Part shown: positions 28,416-37,272 of the stretch, piece after piece | How positions within the stretch are numbered: the first letter of the stretch is position 1 | How the letters are laid out: each line of letters begins with the position of its first letter | Origin: Laspinema palackyanum D2c | Lineage (GTDB): Bacteria; Cyanobacteriota; Cyanobacteriia; Cyanobacteriales; Laspinemataceae | Assembly (NCBI RefSeq): GCF_025370875.1 | Contig: NZ_JAMXFD010000026.1 | Span: forward strand, 1 to 64,000 | Direction: 5' to 3' | DNA: 64,000 nt | The notes under the pieces: model-generated | Databases searched by the model: none | Told to the model about the DNA's origin: nothing | Seen by the model: only the letters and a program-made list of their open reading frames with translations | Position numbers and translations under genes: made by a program

Positions 28416-28871
28416 TTAAGGATGGGAATCATATCCCTGAAGGTGAGTATCTAAAGACCAAATAAACACCCGACGATTGGGAAATAAGCGCCTCGATTTT
28501 TCCCATTCCTGGACAATGGATAGATCTGCCATTCCCTTCCCTTCGGTTGCTGAATCTGGAAAACCCGTCAACCAGAGTTTCACTTCATCCAATGTGGGAA
28601 CCTGCATCACCGTCCAAGGGGTTTCCCCGGCGATCGCCTGTTCAACTTGCTCGACAAAAAACTGGGCACATTGTCGGCGCAAATTACCCTTACTGATATG
28701 AGCGATATGATTTCCAGTTTCATAAACCACAGCCATAGGTAACAGCAAATTAGTTCCTTTTTCCAAAAATTGCCTGAGTTCTTCTATGATTTTCTCTCGC
28801 TCATCATTCAATTTAGGAATATTCAGGACATTACAGAAAACCGACGTATCGACAATCGCAACATCCGCCAT
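28416..28871 (-). CDS. PIN-domain ribonuclease-like protein, partner of the AAA ATPase
   Basis: 151 residues from the ATG at 28871, which overlaps the TGA of the ATPase gene as TGATG; a GTG at 28874 is an alternative. Acidic residues typical of PIN nucleases are in place: D8 (AIVDTS), E51 (VVYETGN), D116 (GMADLSIVQEW) and D141 (IWSLDTHL). No classic VapB antitoxin lies beside it. Its tight coupling to the ATPase suggests that the ATPase controls it, as in ATPase-nuclease defence modules (inference). Confidence 0.8.
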   Translation of the reverse strand: MADVAIVDTSVFCNVLNIPKLNDEREKIIEELRQFLEKGTNLLLPMAVVYETGNHIAHISKGNLRRQCAQFFVEQVEQAIAGETPWTVMQVPTLDEVKLWLTGFPDSATEGKGMADLSIVQEWEKSRRLFPNRRVFIWSLDTHLQGYDSHP

Positions 28872-30178
28872 CACTGAACCTCTACCCTCGAATTCAGGGA
28901 AGTCAACCAGTCTAAAGCCTGCTGTTTTTTTATCTCAGCGCCTGGATGCTGCTTTACAAACCGTTCTAACAGCCCGCGAGTCATTAAATGACCCACTGAA
29001 CCTTGAGCAATGAGTTCCGGGTAATCCGGAATATCTTGCAACCGAATTAACTGACTTGACCCATCATCCGGACTGCGATAACACAATTCAGTTTCAGGAA
29101 TTGCTTCATCAGGAAGAGCATCTAATAAAGCTGGATTATGACTACTAATAAGAATACGGAGGTTACGTTGTCGCGCAAGTTCAGCCATCCGAGACATTAA
29201 AGCACTCGCCCGACTGGGGTGTACACCATTATCGATTTCTTCAATGACCACCAAACTTTCTTCCGGTGCAGAAAGTAATACCGCTGCAATGGATAAAACT
29301 CGCAGAGTTCCATCAGAAAGTCGTGCTGCATCATAAGGAGTCGCCACGCCTCCAAAGGTTTCAGTGAGTTCTAACATCACCTCATCCCGAGGTGTTTCCA
29401 GGAAACTAATATCCTCAATATTCTGTTCGGGGAGACTCCGAACAAAATCCAACACCACCTGCTTAGAAGTTGGAGATTGGCATAAATTATAAATAACTCC
29501 AGATAAATTTTGCCCTTTCTCTCGCAAAACCTGATCCGTTTTGTGCCCATATTCTCTCATCAAACTCGGTTCCGGCTCTAAAAACACAATTCCACTCAAC
29601 CAACGGACATAAGTTTCGCAAACCTCGGGGATAATTTCTCGACTTTTGATATTTTCCGGTCGAAATCGAATCGCACTTAAAAGTTGGGTAAAAACCGCTA
29701 GATGACTACTACAAACCAGACTCGGTTTTTTACCGCCTCTCGCAAAATTATTATAAGTCACAAAAATATCACTACCTGCCCCTTGCGGTTCACTGGTAAT
29801 TTCATACAAGGGAACCTTAGAATCTGAACTAATAATCCGTTCTTGAGTGACCTGCAAATGGGTGTCTGAACTAAGTCCAAGTTGAATCTCAAACCGTTCC
29901 CAATCGGGATGATTGGTCAAGCAAGCCAGTTGAAATGTATGTTTCCCTCGGTATCCCAAATGTTCGACATTGCCGCGAAAGAAAGTCTCTCCTTTTTGTT
30001 GAGGATTTCTGAGCAATCCCAGCCGTTCCCCCGTAGCAAGTCGAGATAAAAGCCGTAAGGCTTCAATGACATTACTTTTTCCCGAAGCATTGGCCCCAAT
30101 CAAGACCGTGAGCCGCCCTAAGTGCAATGTCGCCGATTTATAACTTTTAAAATCTTTTAACTCTATTTCTGTAATCAT
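28871..30178 (-). CDS. AAA family ATPase (ABC/SMC-like, OLD-type AAA_15/AAA_21)
   Basis: 435 residues. Walker A GANASGKS (28-35), an ABC-type signature LSDGT (287-291), Walker B LVVIEEIDNGVHP (309-321) and the H-loop SSHNP (345-349) are all intact. The opening MITEIELKDFKSYKSATLHLG is typical of RecF/SMC-like single-domain ATPases in anti-phage systems. No TOPRIM domain follows. The PIN nuclease gene downstream overlaps it at TGATG. It probably senses DNA or phage structures and licenses the nuclease (inference). It lies 168 bp downstream of the GIY-YIG gene. Confidence 0.85.
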   Translation of the reverse strand: MITEIELKDFKSYKSATLHLGRLTVLIGANASGKSNVIEALRLLSRLATGERLGLLRNPQQKGETFFRGNVEHLGYRGKHTFQLACLTNHPDWERFEIQLGLSSDTHLQVTQERIISSDSKVPLYEITSEPQGAGSDIFVTYNNFARGGKKPSLVCSSHLAVFTQLLSAIRFRPENIKSREIIPEVCETYVRWLSGIVFLEPEPSLMREYGHKTDQVLREKGQNLSGVIYNLCQSPTSKQVVLDFVRSLPEQNIEDISFLETPRDEVMLELTETFGGVATPYDAARLSDGTLRVLSIAAVLLSAPEESLVVIEEIDNGVHPSRASALMSRMAELARQRNLRILISSHNPALLDALPDEAIPETELCYRSPDDGSSQLIRLQDIPDYPELIAQGSVGHLMTRGLLERFVKQHPGAEIKKQQALDWLTSLNSRVEVQ

Positions 30179-30346
30179 TGAAGTTCACTCGGTGGGTGAG
30201 TTAAAATATTAAACTTGACCTGTTCACAAAACCCCTTGAGAAATGTCCGTGGGGGAACCTATGAGAGGCCACTTATTCGAGAGAAGAATACTCGTGAATT
30301 GTGCCATCTGGTCATTCTTATTGCTCCTTCTGGCTCAAGTTGATGA

Positions 30347-31579
30347 TCAGACTCTCGTCAAACTGGCGGTTTCCCGATCATAGCGGAATTGCTCAATGGT
30401 ACCGTCCTGGATTTTGTTAATCGCCTCCTCAATGGCTGCCAAAGGCACGATAAACCACTCCCTAGGCTTGACTGGCGTATCAAAGCGATCGCGCAATTCC
30501 AAATCCAATCGAGCGCTGGCGAAAAACTTCTGAAGGAGCGCCTCCAGTTTTTTCCGGTTAATATTTTCTAATTTAAAAGTAGCCACAATTTCTACATCAG
30601 CTAACAAATAGGTTGGGTCAGTCTTCGCGTTAGCAACTCGCTTTTTAACATCCCCTCCCGTCACGCCAATTTTATGAATCACAGAGCGATTCTGAGCAAT
30701 GAAAGGATGATCCGCCTGACTCCGCAACACATAAATATAGCCCGTGGCTAATTCCTGTTCTGCCTCAACTTCGGGTTCAGATTGAAACGAAAATAACGGA
30801 CCTAAATCCAGCTTAGTGATGCGACGGCTCGTTTTATCTTTATTTAAAGCGCGCTGGAAGGAGCGAAACAGAGGATTGCTCTCAGTGCCATTGTCATAAA
30901 TCACCCGCATCCGGCAATTTTTAAGCCCATACTCACTGATAAACATCTCTCCCATCTCAGCCACTAAAACTTTTTGTCCATCCAAAATGAACAAATCCCC
31001 GGGATTAATCGTGGCATTATCCTGATATTTCACCGTTTGCCGTTCCCCAGTCTTTAACTGACGGGCAACTTCTGCAAACATGGCTTTAAATTCATCAAAA
31101 TCCTCGCAAGGAAACCGCTGGGCAACTTCCTCTGCTGCTTTGATTTCTTGACGCGATCGCACATGAGTAAGCTGAGTAATCTCATTCCCAGACTCAGCAT
31201 CAACCCCCAATTCAGCCAGCAGCGCCGCATCAATCTGGTCCGGTTCTAGATCAGGTTCTAGGGTAAAACCGGCATCATTTTCCGCCTTTAAAAGCCCTCG
31301 GGAGTCCAGAGTTTCCAAGAGGGCGCGACATTCTGCCGATTCCCGCAGGCGATCAAGTCGCACCGCATAGAGACGCTCAAAAATATCGCCATCTTCTCCA
31401 TGTTGAGGCAATCGGCCTTTTTCCGCGACAAACCGCTCAATTTCCTCAAAACCTGCAATAATCCGCTCTTCTCTAGGAGAATGTTGGCTGGGTGCTTCCG
31501 GGGTGATATCCAACCCCAATTCAGCCAGCAGTGCTAAATCTTCATCAGTGGTAGATTTGTTCGGTGTAGACTTAGGCAT
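30347..31579 (-). CDS. GIY-YIG (T5orf172/MUG113-type) nuclease with helicase-associated motif
   Basis: 410 residues from the ATG at 31579 (MPKSTPNKST), chosen because GGAGGAG lies about 8 nt upstream; it overlaps the Uma2 stop by 8 bp. The C-terminal nuclease domain has GYIYVL (280-285), KIGVT (303-307, in place of YIG), R314 and E346, as in T5orf172-type GIY-YIG enzymes. The N-terminus has a helical unit with FVAEKGRLPQH (50-60) that also occurs at the C-terminus of the helicase in this cluster, and two LLAELG segments (17 and 120). It is probably the DNA-cleaving subunit of the island. Confidence 0.85.
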   Translation of the reverse strand: MPKSTPNKSTTDEDLALLAELGLDITPEAPSQHSPREERIIAGFEEIERFVAEKGRLPQHGEDGDIFERLYAVRLDRLRESAECRALLETLDSRGLLKAENDAGFTLEPDLEPDQIDAALLAELGVDAESGNEITQLTHVRSRQEIKAAEEVAQRFPCEDFDEFKAMFAEVARQLKTGERQTVKYQDNATINPGDLFILDGQKVLVAEMGEMFISEYGLKNCRMRVIYDNGTESNPLFRSFQRALNKDKTSRRITKLDLGPLFSFQSEPEVEAEQELATGYIYVLRSQADHPFIAQNRSVIHKIGVTGGDVKKRVANAKTDPTYLLADVEIVATFKLENINRKKLEALLQKFFASARLDLELRDRFDTPVKPREWFIVPLAAIEEAINKIQDGTIEQFRYDRETASLTRV

Positions 31580-32291
31580 TTCTGTTCTCCTCCTGTTCAG
31601 ACTCACCCATCCCCTCCTGTGGTTGTGGCGGATTTTGTAACTGTTGGATTAACCAACTGGCGGCAGCGGTGTTGGTTTCGGTGGTGAGTCGTTCTAGGGT
31701 TTGTTCTAGGAGGGCGATCGCTAAACCCGTCAACACCTGAGACTGCTCAATCCTTTCATAATGCCCCAATTCCGTCAACCCAAAGGCAAAAATCCGCTGT
31801 CCTTTCACATCAACGACCCAATATTCAGGAATCCCTAAGCTGGCGTAGAGTTGCTTTTGTTCATCCAGATCCAGACTGAGAGTGGTATCCGCAATTTCCC
31901 CCACCAAATCGGGCAAACGGTGGCGACTCAACTCAATCCAAGGCGGTTCACCGGGTTGCCACTTCGGAATATTATCGCCCTTGTACAGCACTAAATCTGG
32001 CGCACAGGCGTGGGTATCGGGGCGTTCAATGACACAACGTCCATAAGATTGCAAGACAAACTCAGGGTGCAGGAATACCCAAACAAAGAAAATCATGGTC
32101 ATCAAATCACTGAAAGAAGCGTGATTTGGTCCTTCTGTACCCCTATCTACCCACAACCATCCTTGATAAAATGAGATTTTTCGCCAGTCTATAGCCTCGT
32201 CATCCCGGATGGCTACATAGTCTTGCCAGGTGGCGTTATGGCGCTGGAGGATGGAGTTGGCTGGGGTGGATTTTTCTAGGGAGAGAGTCAT
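31572..32291 (-). CDS. Uma2 family endonuclease (DUF820)
   Basis: 239 residues. The Uma2 PD-(D/E)XK pattern is clear: CAPDLVLYKGD, LPDLVGEIADTTLSLDLDEQ, KQLYASLGIPEYWVVDVKGQ. It differs from most cyanobacterial copies by a longer N-terminus and a Glu/Gln-rich tail. Uma2 genes are extremely numerous in cyanobacteria, and their role is unknown. Here the gene lies between helicase and GIY-YIG nuclease, 37 bp after the helicase stop and overlapping the next start by 8 bp, so it is co-translated with the putative restriction genes. Confidence 0.88.
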   Translation of the reverse strand: MTLSLEKSTPANSILQRHNATWQDYVAIRDDEAIDWRKISFYQGWLWVDRGTEGPNHASFSDLMTMIFFVWVFLHPEFVLQSYGRCVIERPDTHACAPDLVLYKGDNIPKWQPGEPPWIELSRHRLPDLVGEIADTTLSLDLDEQKQLYASLGIPEYWVVDVKGQRIFAFGLTELGHYERIEQSQVLTGLAIALLEQTLERLTTETNTAAASWLIQQLQNPPQPQEGMGESEQEENRNA

Positions 32292-32328
32292 CTGTCACCT
32301 CCTGATGATATTTGCGGACAACTGAATA

Positions 32329-34368
32329 TTAGCCATTGTTTTCTTCTTTCGCTTTCCGTTGTAGGAAGGCAACCCCTTCCGCCATCCGTTTTTCCCAAAC
32401 ATCGACGGCAGTGAGGGACGGCAACCGGCCTTTTTCCTGTTTGAACCGCACCGCCCGTTTTGCTAACTCTCGTGCTTCTTCCAGGGTGAGATTGATTCGC
32501 TTGGCGGCGATCGCCTCTGCTACCAGTTTTAACCGTTCTTCACTCATGGATTTAGCCAGAATCGCATAAGCTTCCCCAAACGGATTAATCCGGTCAATCA
32601 AATCAATATCTAAATCGGTTACCGATAGGGCAAACTGGCGCACCCCATCAATCAGGGCGGTGTTTTTCGCCGCTATCCCGTCCCCTTCGTTGCTCGTTTT
32701 CTTAGCTTGTTGAACCAAATTGAGAGCGGCGATCGCGTGTTGCCGGACCGCTTCGCGATCGCCTTCATCCAGGTTGGGGAATTTCTCTTTAATAATTTTT
32801 CCCATCCGCACTTGAGTCAGTTCCTCGGGCACCAACTCCTCATCAAACAAACCCCGCTCAATCGTCTGTTTATCTTGCACAAAAGCCGTCACCAGTTCGG
32901 TTAAATCCTCCCGACAGATGCGATCGGCTTCCGGGCTTTTCGGCACAGTTAACCCCTTAATTTCGAGCTGAATTTCCCCGGTTTCAGGATTCACGCCCAG
33001 ATTGCAGCGATTCGGATCGTAGCCATTATCCCCATAGTCAAAGCCGGGAGTGGGTTGATTCTCCGGGCGCTTGGGTTTGAACTCAAAGCGCGGCGCGAGG
33101 ACCTGTTCCATCAGCAGACTAGCGGCGATCGCCTTAATCGTATCATTCACCGCCTCAGTCACCATCATTTCGCTGGCATCCGGTTCCGCAATCAGGTTCG
33201 TAAACCGGGCGCGGGTTTTACCCGGTGCATCCCGAGTCGCCCGCCCAATAATCTGCACAATTTCGGTCAAACTAGAGCGATACCCGATGGTTAAAGCGTG
33301 TTCGCACCAAATCCAATCAAAACCTTCTTTAGCCATCCCCAGGGCAATAATAATATCCACCCAATCGCGGTTATTTTTCTGAGTAGGGTCTTTGAGAGCA
33401 GCAGCGACTTTATCCCGCTTGCTGGGGTCATCATCCACCAAATCGGCAACCTTCAGAATCTTGCCCTCGGCGGTTTTTACCCGTTGAAATCCGGTTTTTG
33501 GATCAGTGCCCTGCCATTCCCCCAGGGCCTCAATGATATGTTCCACTTCGCGGATTTTGTCCTTGGTACTCTCCCGGGAATTAACATTTGGAATATGCAG
33601 GATAGTTTTCTCGTTGGGATTAAGTACCTCCATGATTTCATCAGTATAGTTCCCCGAGTAAAAATAGTAACCAATATCCAGTTGCTTCAGATATTGATAG
33701 CCGTTAAGTTGTTGATAATAGGTATAGGTAACGGTTTGAAACTTGGATTCATCTTCAGGATGTAGGACCGCTTCCGCATCGCCCCTAAAATAAGAACCCG
33801 TCATCGCGACAATATGAGTTTTATCGCGAGTCATAAGTTGGCGGATATGGTCCCCCAGCTTGTTGTCTGGGTTCGAGGAAACGTGGTGAAATTCATCTAC
33901 AGCAATCAGGCGATCGTCCAACATTTCCACCCCAAATTTATCCACCGCAAATCGGAACGTAGCATGGGTGCAAACCAGCACTTTAGACTCACTTTCGAGA
34001 AAGGTTTTCACCGCCTCCACTTTACCGCCATCGGTCCCCGGTGCATTGCAGAGGTTCCACCGGGGTTCAACGTGCCAATCCGCCCAAAAGCCAAACTGCC
34101 TCAAGGGTTCATCTTGAAAACTAGCCCCGATCGCCTTCTCTGGAACCACAATAATCGCTTGTTTGAGCTTCTGGTTTTCCAGCTTATCCAAAGCAATAAA
34201 CATCAGCGCCCGACTTTTCCCAGAGGCAGGAGGAGATTTAATCAGCAAATATTGTTCACCCCGTTTCTGGTAAGCGCTTTCTTGCATGGGGCGCATCCCC
34301 AGTTCACTGAGGCGGGTGGAACTGCCATTCTGGGCATAAGCAACGGAAACGGAGGGGATTGCAAGCAT
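32329..34368 (-). CDS. SF2 DEAD/DEAH-box helicase (restriction-subunit type)
   Basis: 679 residues. Motif I SPPASGKS (45-52), motif II DEFH (158-161), motif III MTGSY (189-193) and motif VI QIIGRATRD (372-380) are intact, in the style of type I/III restriction translocases. The C-terminal part (about 600-675) is helical and contains RFKQEKGRLPSL, a motif shared with the GIY-YIG protein. No nuclease motif is visible in the protein itself. It is the first gene of the minus-strand cluster. No clear ribosome site precedes the ATG at 34368; an alternative is Met25. Likely role: DNA translocation that feeds the nuclease. Confidence 0.85.
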   Translation of the reverse strand: MLAIPSVSVAYAQNGSSTRLSELGMRPMQESAYQKRGEQYLLIKSPPASGKSRALMFIALDKLENQKLKQAIIVVPEKAIGASFQDEPLRQFGFWADWHVEPRWNLCNAPGTDGGKVEAVKTFLESESKVLVCTHATFRFAVDKFGVEMLDDRLIAVDEFHHVSSNPDNKLGDHIRQLMTRDKTHIVAMTGSYFRGDAEAVLHPEDESKFQTVTYTYYQQLNGYQYLKQLDIGYYFYSGNYTDEIMEVLNPNEKTILHIPNVNSRESTKDKIREVEHIIEALGEWQGTDPKTGFQRVKTAEGKILKVADLVDDDPSKRDKVAAALKDPTQKNNRDWVDIIIALGMAKEGFDWIWCEHALTIGYRSSLTEIVQIIGRATRDAPGKTRARFTNLIAEPDASEMMVTEAVNDTIKAIAASLLMEQVLAPRFEFKPKRPENQPTPGFDYGDNGYDPNRCNLGVNPETGEIQLEIKGLTVPKSPEADRICREDLTELVTAFVQDKQTIERGLFDEELVPEELTQVRMGKIIKEKFPNLDEGDREAVRQHAIAALNLVQQAKKTSNEGDGIAAKNTALIDGVRQFALSVTDLDIDLIDRINPFGEAYAILAKSMSEERLKLVAEAIAAKRINLTLEEARELAKRAVRFKQEKGRLPSLTAVDVWEKRMAEGVAFLQRKAKEENNG

Positions 34369-34622
34369 TAGGCGAATAGGGTAACGGGATAGTTTAGGGT
34401 TAGGGAATTAGGCAGTGACGAACTTGCCAAGGTTTGAACGCAATGAGCGAGGCATCCGACTCCCTCGAAATGGGAGTTAATACCAAATCCGGTTGTTAAA
34501 GACCTACTTTAACTCCCTCAAGTCAAAAACTGATGCATTTTGTCAGTCCCAACCACAGTAAAATCAGGATATCCCAAATTCGGGTAGGCGTTCCATAGAC
34601 CAACGAGCAGGCGGTAGGAAAA

Positions 34623-36032
34623 ATGGATCAACAGGGTAAGGATTTTGAGATTGAGTTAGAGTTGCAGCAGTTGCGTCAGGCGATGGAGATGGATTTAAAG
34701 TTAGCGCAGTTGCCGGAGGCGATCGCACCGCCACCGGCAGTAGAATCGGCGCACACTGAGGCAGACGAGCGCCCGCAAGTGGTACCAAATCCAGCCGCCT
34801 CGCCCTCTTCGAGGAAACCCAAAGCATTCATCGCCGCGATCGCCTTGTTGGGATTGGCGCTGGCAGGAAGTGCGATCGCCGCATTCAAGGTCCAGCAATG
34901 GGCGCTCACTACCTCAACCACGATTGGCACTGACATAGAAACAGCGCAAAAAACCGTAGATATTGACCTCCTGAAACAGCATCGCCAAACCCTGCAAACC
35001 GCAACGGCTATCCTAGAAAAAACTCCTAATTTACCGGGATTCAACTATCAACAAGCCCAGGCTAATTTACCCCAAATGCGATCGCTCCAAACGACGGTAC
35101 AATTGGACCTAACCGCAACAGAACGCCTCAAACTAGCCGAAACTCTAGCAATGGAAGCGGCAGTGCTGGTTCAAAATCCGCCGCATCCGGTGCAAACTTG
35201 GGCAAAAGCACGGGAGAAATGGCAACAGGCGATCGGGCAATTAGAAAGCATTTCACCGGATACCATCGTTAGTTCAACCGCAGAACAAAAGTTATCGAGC
35301 TATCGGACTAATCTTGCCAACATCAACAACCGAATGGCAACTGCTCAAAAATCTGTAGACTTCAATAATCGAGGCGCTGCGGAAATCAGTAAACGAGACT
35401 ACCAGCGAGCGATTCAATATTATAAGCAGGCGATCGCCCTCAATGCCAGCCAGCCGGAAGCCTATATCGGACAGGGAATCGCTTACTCAGAACTTGGAAA
35501 TAATCTCCAAGCCATTCAACAGTACGACAAAGCCATCCAACTCAATTCTAACTTAGCCGAAGCCTACTACAACCGAGGTTTATCTCATTATGAACTCGGG
35601 AATGAGGAAAAAGCCCTAGAAGACTACAATCTCGCCATTCAAAACCAGCCCAATTATGCTCAAGCCTATCTGGAACGAGGTGGCGCTCACTATGCGCTAC
35701 AAAACTCCTCCGCAGCGATGGCAGACTTCCAGCAAGCCGCTCAACTGTTTTCGCAGCAAGGGGATACCCAAAATCATCAATTAGCGCAAAAAATCATCGA
35801 TTATTTGCAAGCAACAACGGCATCAAATCTCGATGAAAGCGAGCAGGAAGACTATCAAGAATGCTGGGACGCTTGGGGAAATCCCTGCAATGAAATTCAT
35901 TACTATGTCCCCCCAAGAAGATCCAGGAATTCCGGTGCAGTGAACGTCCCCACCCCGCAACGGAACTCCACCTCCATTCGCACCCCCTCTCGCACGGGTG
36001 GAGGAAGATCCCGCAGTCGTCGCAGGCGGTAA
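34623..36032 (+). CDS. membrane-anchored TPR protein
   Basis: 469 residues. The cytoplasmic N-terminus (about 1-65) is followed by one transmembrane helix (about 69-88, FIAAIALLGLALAGSAIAAF), a helical stretch, and at least three TPR units at about 250-370 (AIQYYKQAIALNASQPEAYIGQG, YNRGLSHYELGNEEKALEDY, YLERGGAHYALQNSSAAMADF). The C-terminus is acidic and then basic and Ser/Arg-rich. It is a probable scaffold for protein-protein contacts at the membrane, partner unknown. It is divergent from the helicase gene, with about 250 bp between them. Confidence 0.8.
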   Translation: MDQQGKDFEIELELQQLRQAMEMDLKLAQLPEAIAPPPAVESAHTEADERPQVVPNPAASPSSRKPKAFIAAIALLGLALAGSAIAAFKVQQWALTTSTTIGTDIETAQKTVDIDLLKQHRQTLQTATAILEKTPNLPGFNYQQAQANLPQMRSLQTTVQLDLTATERLKLAETLAMEAAVLVQNPPHPVQTWAKAREKWQQAIGQLESISPDTIVSSTAEQKLSSYRTNLANINNRMATAQKSVDFNNRGAAEISKRDYQRAIQYYKQAIALNASQPEAYIGQGIAYSELGNNLQAIQQYDKAIQLNSNLAEAYYNRGLSHYELGNEEKALEDYNLAIQNQPNYAQAYLERGGAHYALQNSSAAMADFQQAAQLFSQQGDTQNHQLAQKIIDYLQATTASNLDESEQEDYQECWDAWGNPCNEIHYYVPPRRSRNSGAVNVPTPQRNSTSIRTPSRTGGGRSRSRRRR

Positions 36033-36102
36033 TTGATATTAATGTTTTATACGGAATACGGTAGTGATAAATCTATAAAAACGAGCGGCGTAAAGCTGTA
36101 TT

Positions 36103-36154
36103 TGTAGGGGCGCAATGCTTGCGCCCTTACGGGCGCAAGCATTGCGCCCCTACA
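36103..36154. repeat. perfect 24-bp palindrome with TTAC loop
   Basis: TGTAGGGGCGCAATGCTTGC plus GCCC (36103-36126) pairs perfectly with 36131-36154 around a 4-nt loop. GC-rich, 71 bp after the TPR gene. This kind of GTAGGGGCGCAATGC palindrome is a widespread mobile-like repeat in cyanobacteria. It may also end transcription from both sides. Confidence 0.9.
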
Positions 36155-36296
36155 ATCTGTACTTCACAGATGCATCGCAATCATTAGGTTAATAGGGGAA
36201 CGAAATAGTTTTAGATTAGGCAATTTGGCAGTCACAAACTTGCCAAATTTTGAACGAAATGAGCGAGCGATGTTGTTACATCTTTATTCCTATTTT

Positions 36297-36659
36297 TTAC
36301 AAAGCAAACACAATTCTCAGAGCATTATCAATTTGTAGTAAAACTTCAGGTTCAAGTTCACCTCGAATGGCAACCAAGCGAGAGCGATAATCAATCGGGC
36401 GGGTTTGCAAGCAATCTGCAATAGATTGTTTAATCAATCCATTCCCTGCCGAGGGCAAAATCTCAACATTTGTTATAATCCGAGCTTTTTTGTCGCTCCA
36501 TGCCGTAATCGGGACAACTTGAATAACGGGTACTCGCTCATTGTAGGTGTTATTTGTAACTACAATCCAAGGTCTAATTTTTCCAGTTTCTGAACCTTGG
36601 GTGGGGTTAAGATTAACATCAATAATTATACCCCGATGGAGTTTTATTCTTTCGGCCAT
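36297..36659 (-). CDS. mazF: PemK/MazF-family toxin (endoribonuclease)
   Basis: 120 residues with the family core: HRGIIIDVNLNPTQGSETGK, IRPWIVVTNN, VVPITAW, KQSIADCLQTRPID, RGELEPEVLLQID. MazF-type toxins cut mRNA. Here the usual RG-x-I opening and the conserved Arg after GK are kept, so it is probably active. It overlaps the upstream antitoxin gene by 16 bp and is transcribed after it. Confidence 0.9.
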   Translation of the reverse strand: MAERIKLHRGIIIDVNLNPTQGSETGKIRPWIVVTNNTYNERVPVIQVVPITAWSDKKARIITNVEILPSAGNGLIKQSIADCLQTRPIDYRSRLVAIRGELEPEVLLQIDNALRIVFAL

Positions 36660-36880
36660 TCTTCTAACCCAGCTTCAGCTAGTGCTTGTAACTCGGGTTC
36701 TTCTTCATAGATTTCCGCATAAAGGGCGGCTGATTCCTGTAATTTAGCGGATTCTAAAGCCGATTGGAATCGTTGCAGGGCTGCCATAACAAGCGCCCTC
36801 GAATCTTGAAACCCATAGTCTTGGAATTGTTCAACAAATTGGCTGATTGAATCATCCAGTTTAAATGTATATTCTTTCAC
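36644..36880 (-). CDS. antitoxin of the MazF-type toxin (ribbon-helix-helix-like)
   Basis: 78 residues. The N-terminus MKEYTFKLDDSISQFVEQ and the following DSRALVMAALQRF look like a ribbon-helix-helix DNA-binding unit. The acidic C-terminus (EIYEEEPELQALAEAGLEEW) is suited to wrap the basic toxin. It precedes and overlaps the toxin, as expected for a self-regulated TA operon. Confidence 0.82.
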   Translation of the reverse strand: MKEYTFKLDDSISQFVEQFQDYGFQDSRALVMAALQRFQSALESAKLQESAALYAEIYEEEPELQALAEAGLEEWPKE

Positions 36881-37041
36881 CTTCTCTATCCTCTCGAACG
36901 AAACGGCTCATCAACAACGTCGATTTTCTCTCGACGCCCGCGTAGGCAGGCTATAGCCCTTCGGCTCCCGGCTATGCTAACATCTGTTTCGGGGAAACGC
37001 TTTAAGCTAGACTAAACAAAACCCCTAAACTTGACTTAGCT

Positions 37042-37272
37042 ATGAGCTACCGAAATATTATTACCCTCGAACCCGGTAAACGAGGGGGCAAGCCGGGGAT
37101 TCGCCGAATGCGAATTACCGTGTATGATGTATTGGGTTGGTTGGCAGCAGGAATGTCCCATGCAGAAATCTTAGATGATTTTCCAGAGTTAACTGAGGAA
37201 GACATCAAAGCTTGTGTGGAGTTTGCGGCAGACCGAGAGCGCCGCCTAATTGCTGTGGTAAGTGGTCTCTGA
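37042..37272 (+). CDS. DUF433 antitoxin
   Basis: 76 residues with the full DUF433 pattern: ITLEPGKRGGKPGIRRMRITVYDVLGWLAAGMSHAEILDDFPELTEEDIKACVEFAADRERR (parts). It is normally the antitoxin of a DUF5615 (PIN-like, Mut7-C) toxin encoded directly downstream with a 4-bp overlap. Here the downstream toxin frame is broken (37269-37378), so this antitoxin appears orphaned. Confidence 0.88.
   Translation: MSYRNIITLEPGKRGGKPGIRRMRITVYDVLGWLAAGMSHAEILDDFPELTEEDIKACVEFAADRERRLIAVVSGL

Noticed and set aside
20264-34368. Reading the island as a BREX or DISARM locus
   Set aside because: The key markers are absent: no BrxC/PglY ATPase, PglZ or BrxL for BREX, and no DrmB (DUF1998) or phospholipase D protein for DISARM.
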